Origin: CAYFKJ01 sp964528595
Lineage (GTDB): Bacteria; Pseudomonadota; Alphaproteobacteria; UBA2966
DNA: 64,000 bases
Direction of reading: 5' to 3'
Assembly (NCBI GenBank): GCA_964528595.1
Contig: CAZGTM010000005.1
Location: 1 to 64,000 of the forward strand
Shown here: positions 62,265 to 64,000 of the stretch, piece by piece
How positions within the stretch are numbered: position 1 is the first letter of the stretch
How the letters are laid out: each line of letters starts with the position of its first letter
Program-made: the position numbers and the translations under genes
The notes under the pieces: generated by a model
The model's input: the letters and a program-made list of their open reading frames with translations, nothing else
Database searches by the model: none
What the model was told of the DNA's origin: nothing

Positions 62265-63200
62265 CTATACCCTCTCGATAATCTTTTCGCCGAACAGTCC
62301 CTGCGGCCGGAACAGCAGGAAGACCATGGCGAGCATGTAAGCAAACCAGTTTTCGATGGCGCCGCCGACCAGCGGCCCCCAATAAATCTCGGCGATTTTC
62401 TCGCCGACGCCGATAATCAGGCCGCCGACGATGGCCCCCGGCACCGAGGTAAATCCGCCCAGGATCAGCACGGGCAGCGCCTTCAGGGCGATCAGCGACA
62501 GGCTGAACTGCACGCCCGACTTGGTGCCCCACATGATGCCGGCGACGAGGCCGACAAAACCGGCGACCGACCAGACGATGATCCAGATGGTCTTGAGCGG
62601 AATACCGACCGACAACGCAGCCTGGTGATCGTCGGCCACGGCGCGCAGCGCCCGGCCGATGGCGGTTTTCTGGAAAAAGATAGCCAGCGCTGCGACCAGC
62701 ACGGCGCCGATCCCTGCGGCCCAGATGTCGAACTCGTTCAGCAGCATGCCGCCTAAGTCGAAAGATTCATCGGGAATACCGACGTCAAGGCGGTGAATGT
62801 CGGAACCCCAAACGGTCTCGCCGAAGCCCTCCAGGAAAAAGGTGATGCCGATGGTCGCCATGAACAGGATAATGTCCGGCTGGTTGACCAACGGTCTGAG
62901 GACCAGACGTTCGATCACCACCGCCACCATCACCATGACGCCGCCGGCAATGATGATGGCCAGCCAGACCGGCACGCCGCGTTCCATCAGGCCGACCAGC
63001 GTCAGGGCCGCGAACAGCACCATGGCGCCCTGGGCAAAGTTGAAGACGCCCGAGGCCTTGAAGATCAGCACGAAACCCAACGCCACCAGCGAATACATGA
63101 CACCCGTCAGCAGCCCGCTGACGATAACCTCGGCGAAAAATATGGGTGAGTCCGCCATGTCCAGGAACGGGCTCACGAAAATGGCCGTTAAGACATCCAT
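62265..63200 (-). CDS. livH: LIV-type ABC transporter permease (LivH-like), second system
   Basis: A 311-residue permease with KASGVFNFAQGAMVLFAALT and LGGFTSVPGAIVGGLIIGV, diagnostic of LivH. It starts 6 bp after the livG-like gene and precedes livM. Confidence 0.9.
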   Translation of the reverse strand: MDVLTAIFVSPFLDMADSPIFFAEVIVSGLLTGVMYSLVALGFVLIFKASGVFNFAQGAMVLFAALTLVGLMERGVPVWLAIIIAGGVMVMVAVVIERLVLRPLVNQPDIILFMATIGITFFLEGFGETVWGSDIHRLDVGIPDESFDLGGMLLNEFDIWAAGIGAVLVAALAIFFQKTAIGRALRAVADDHQAALSVGIPLKTIWIIVWSVAGFVGLVAGIMWGTKSGVQFSLSLIALKALPVLILGGFTSVPGAIVGGLIIGVGEKIAEIYWGPLVGGAIENWFAYMLAMVFLLFRPQGLFGEKIIERV

Positions 63201-63206
63201 TCCGCG

Positions 63207-64000
63207 TTACTCCTCGTGGGCGACGCCGAGATAGGCATCGATAACGTTTTGGTCGCCGCGAACTTCGTCGGGAAGTCCGTCCGCAATTTTTTCACCGTGG
63301 TCGAGCACGACGACGTGGTCCGAAATATCCATCACCACGCCCATGTCGTGCTCGATCAGGGCGATGGTGGTGCCGAACTCGTCGTTGACGTCGAGAACGA
63401 AGCGGCACATGTCCTCTTTTTCCTCGACGTTCATGCCGGCCATGGGCTCGTCCAGCAGCAGGAGATCGGGCTCGGCCGCCAGGGCGCGGCCCAACTCCAC
63501 GCGTTTTTGCAAACCGTAGGGCAGGCGTCCCACCGGGACCTTGCGGATCGCCTCGATTTCCAGGAAATCGATGATGTTTTCGACGAACTCGCGGTGTTCC
63601 AGCTCTTCCTTCCGCGCCGGTCCAAGATGCAGGGCCTGCAAAAGGAAGTTTGTTTTCATGCGCAGGTTCCGGCCCGTCATGATGTTGTCCAGCGTCGTCA
63701 TGCCGCGGAACAGCGCAACGTTCTGGAACGTTCGCGCGATGCCGTTGGCGGCGGCGGCGTGGGGTTTCATCTGGCTGCGCACCTCGCCCTTGAAGGCGAT
63801 GGTGCCTTCCTGGGGATGGTAGAACCCGTTGATGCAGTTCAGCATCGAGGTCTTACCGGCGCCGTTGGGGCCGATGATGGCGCAAATCTCGTGTTCGCGG
63901 ATCTCGAAGCTCACCCCGATGATCGCTTTGACGCCGCCGAACGACAAACTGATGTTGTCTATCTTCAGGACGGTATCGCCGATTTTCTTAGGCTCGTTCA
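63207..64000 (-). CDS. livG: LIV-type ABC transporter ATP-binding protein (LivG-like), 5' end beyond the window
   Basis: The gene is cut by the window edge: the frame stays open through 64000, with TVLKIDNISLSFGGVKAI crossing 63948, so its start lies outside. Walker A is AIIGPNGAGKTSMLNCI and Walker B LLLLDEPMAGMN, with the LivG-type long linker. It is the upstream ATPase of the second LIV-type transporter. Confidence 0.88.
   Translation of the reverse strand, partial: NEPKKIGDTVLKIDNISLSFGGVKAIIGVSFEIREHEICAIIGPNGAGKTSMLNCINGFYHPQEGTIAFKGEVRSQMKPHAAAANGIARTFQNVALFRGMTTLDNIMTGRNLRMKTNFLLQALHLGPARKEELEHREFVENIIDFLEIEAIRKVPVGRLPYGLQKRVELGRALAAEPDLLLLDEPMAGMNVEEKEDMCRFVLDVNDEFGTTIALIEHDMGVVMDISDHVVVLDHGEKIADGLPDEVRGDQNVIDAYLGVAHEE

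Overview
The window is a GC-rich, gene-dense stretch of a bacterial chromosome. The conserved blocks ffh-rpsP-rimM-trmD-rplS-leuC-leuD-leuB, dapF-mtaB-ftsY-yciB and a complete ccmABCDEFGHI operon suggest an alphaproteobacterium, probably in or near the Rhodospirillales. This placement is inferred from gene order and protein character; no database was searched. No rRNA, tRNA, CRISPR array, insertion sequence or phage gene was seen.

Layout. (1) 0.1-9.8 kb is a catabolic island. A PAS-AraC regulator is followed by an alpha/beta hydrolase, a TIM-barrel protein (PF09370 type), a Tm-1-like ATP-binding protein (UPF0261) and a class II aldolase-dehydrogenase fusion. Divergent and downstream lie a ribokinase-type kinase, an aldo/keto reductase, a fuconolactonase-like amidohydrolase and a nitrilase-family amidase. 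Together they look like a sugar or sugar-acid pathway with an unassigned substrate. (2) 9.8-12.4 kb, minus strand, holds a small cytochrome-like protein and a molybdopterin oxidoreductase. (3) 12.8-23.7 kb is an acyl-CoA/aryl-CoA catabolic cluster: an old-yellow-enzyme protein ending in a fibronectin-III-like domain, an EntE-like aryl-acid ligase, a flavin disulfide oxidoreductase, an acyl-CoA synthetase, an SDR, an alpha-methylacyl-CoA racemase-like CaiB protein, an unrecognised 288-residue protein, an epimerase and a MaoC hydratase. (4) 24.1-30.0 kb holds a TRAP transporter, an MBL hydrolase, a small FliF-tail-like protein, a fatty acid desaturase and a VOC protein. (5) 30.1-38.4 kb, minus strand, is housekeeping: asd, leuCDB, and ffh-rpsP-rimM-trmD-rplS. 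(6) 38.7-44.9 kb holds an SLC13 permease and a five-gene LIV-type ABC operon. (7) 45.2-49.9 kb holds dapF, mtaB, ftsY and yciB, then a Nudix hydrolase and a small charged protein. (8) 50.3-57.6 kb is cytochrome c maturation. (9) 57.6-64.0 kb is a PaaK-like ligase with a second LIV-type ABC transporter, cut by the window end.

The accessory regions share one theme. Uptake systems (one TRAP, two LIV-type ABC, one SLC13) sit beside CoA ligases and beta-oxidation-like enzymes, as expected of a heterotroph living on organic acids, aromatics and sugar acids. The ccm operon supplies c-type cytochromes, consistent with the small CxxCH protein at 12 kb.

The most unusual signals outside protein genes are these: a sigma-54-type promoter with a structured RNA and intrinsic terminator at 50.16-50.32 kb; a strong intrinsic terminator inside the apparent ffh leader at 38.47-38.51 kb; a 50-bp near-perfect palindrome at 30.03-30.08 kb; two copies of a palindromic intergenic repeat at 40.1 and 48.8 kb; and a 35-codon ORF with its own terminator after leuB.
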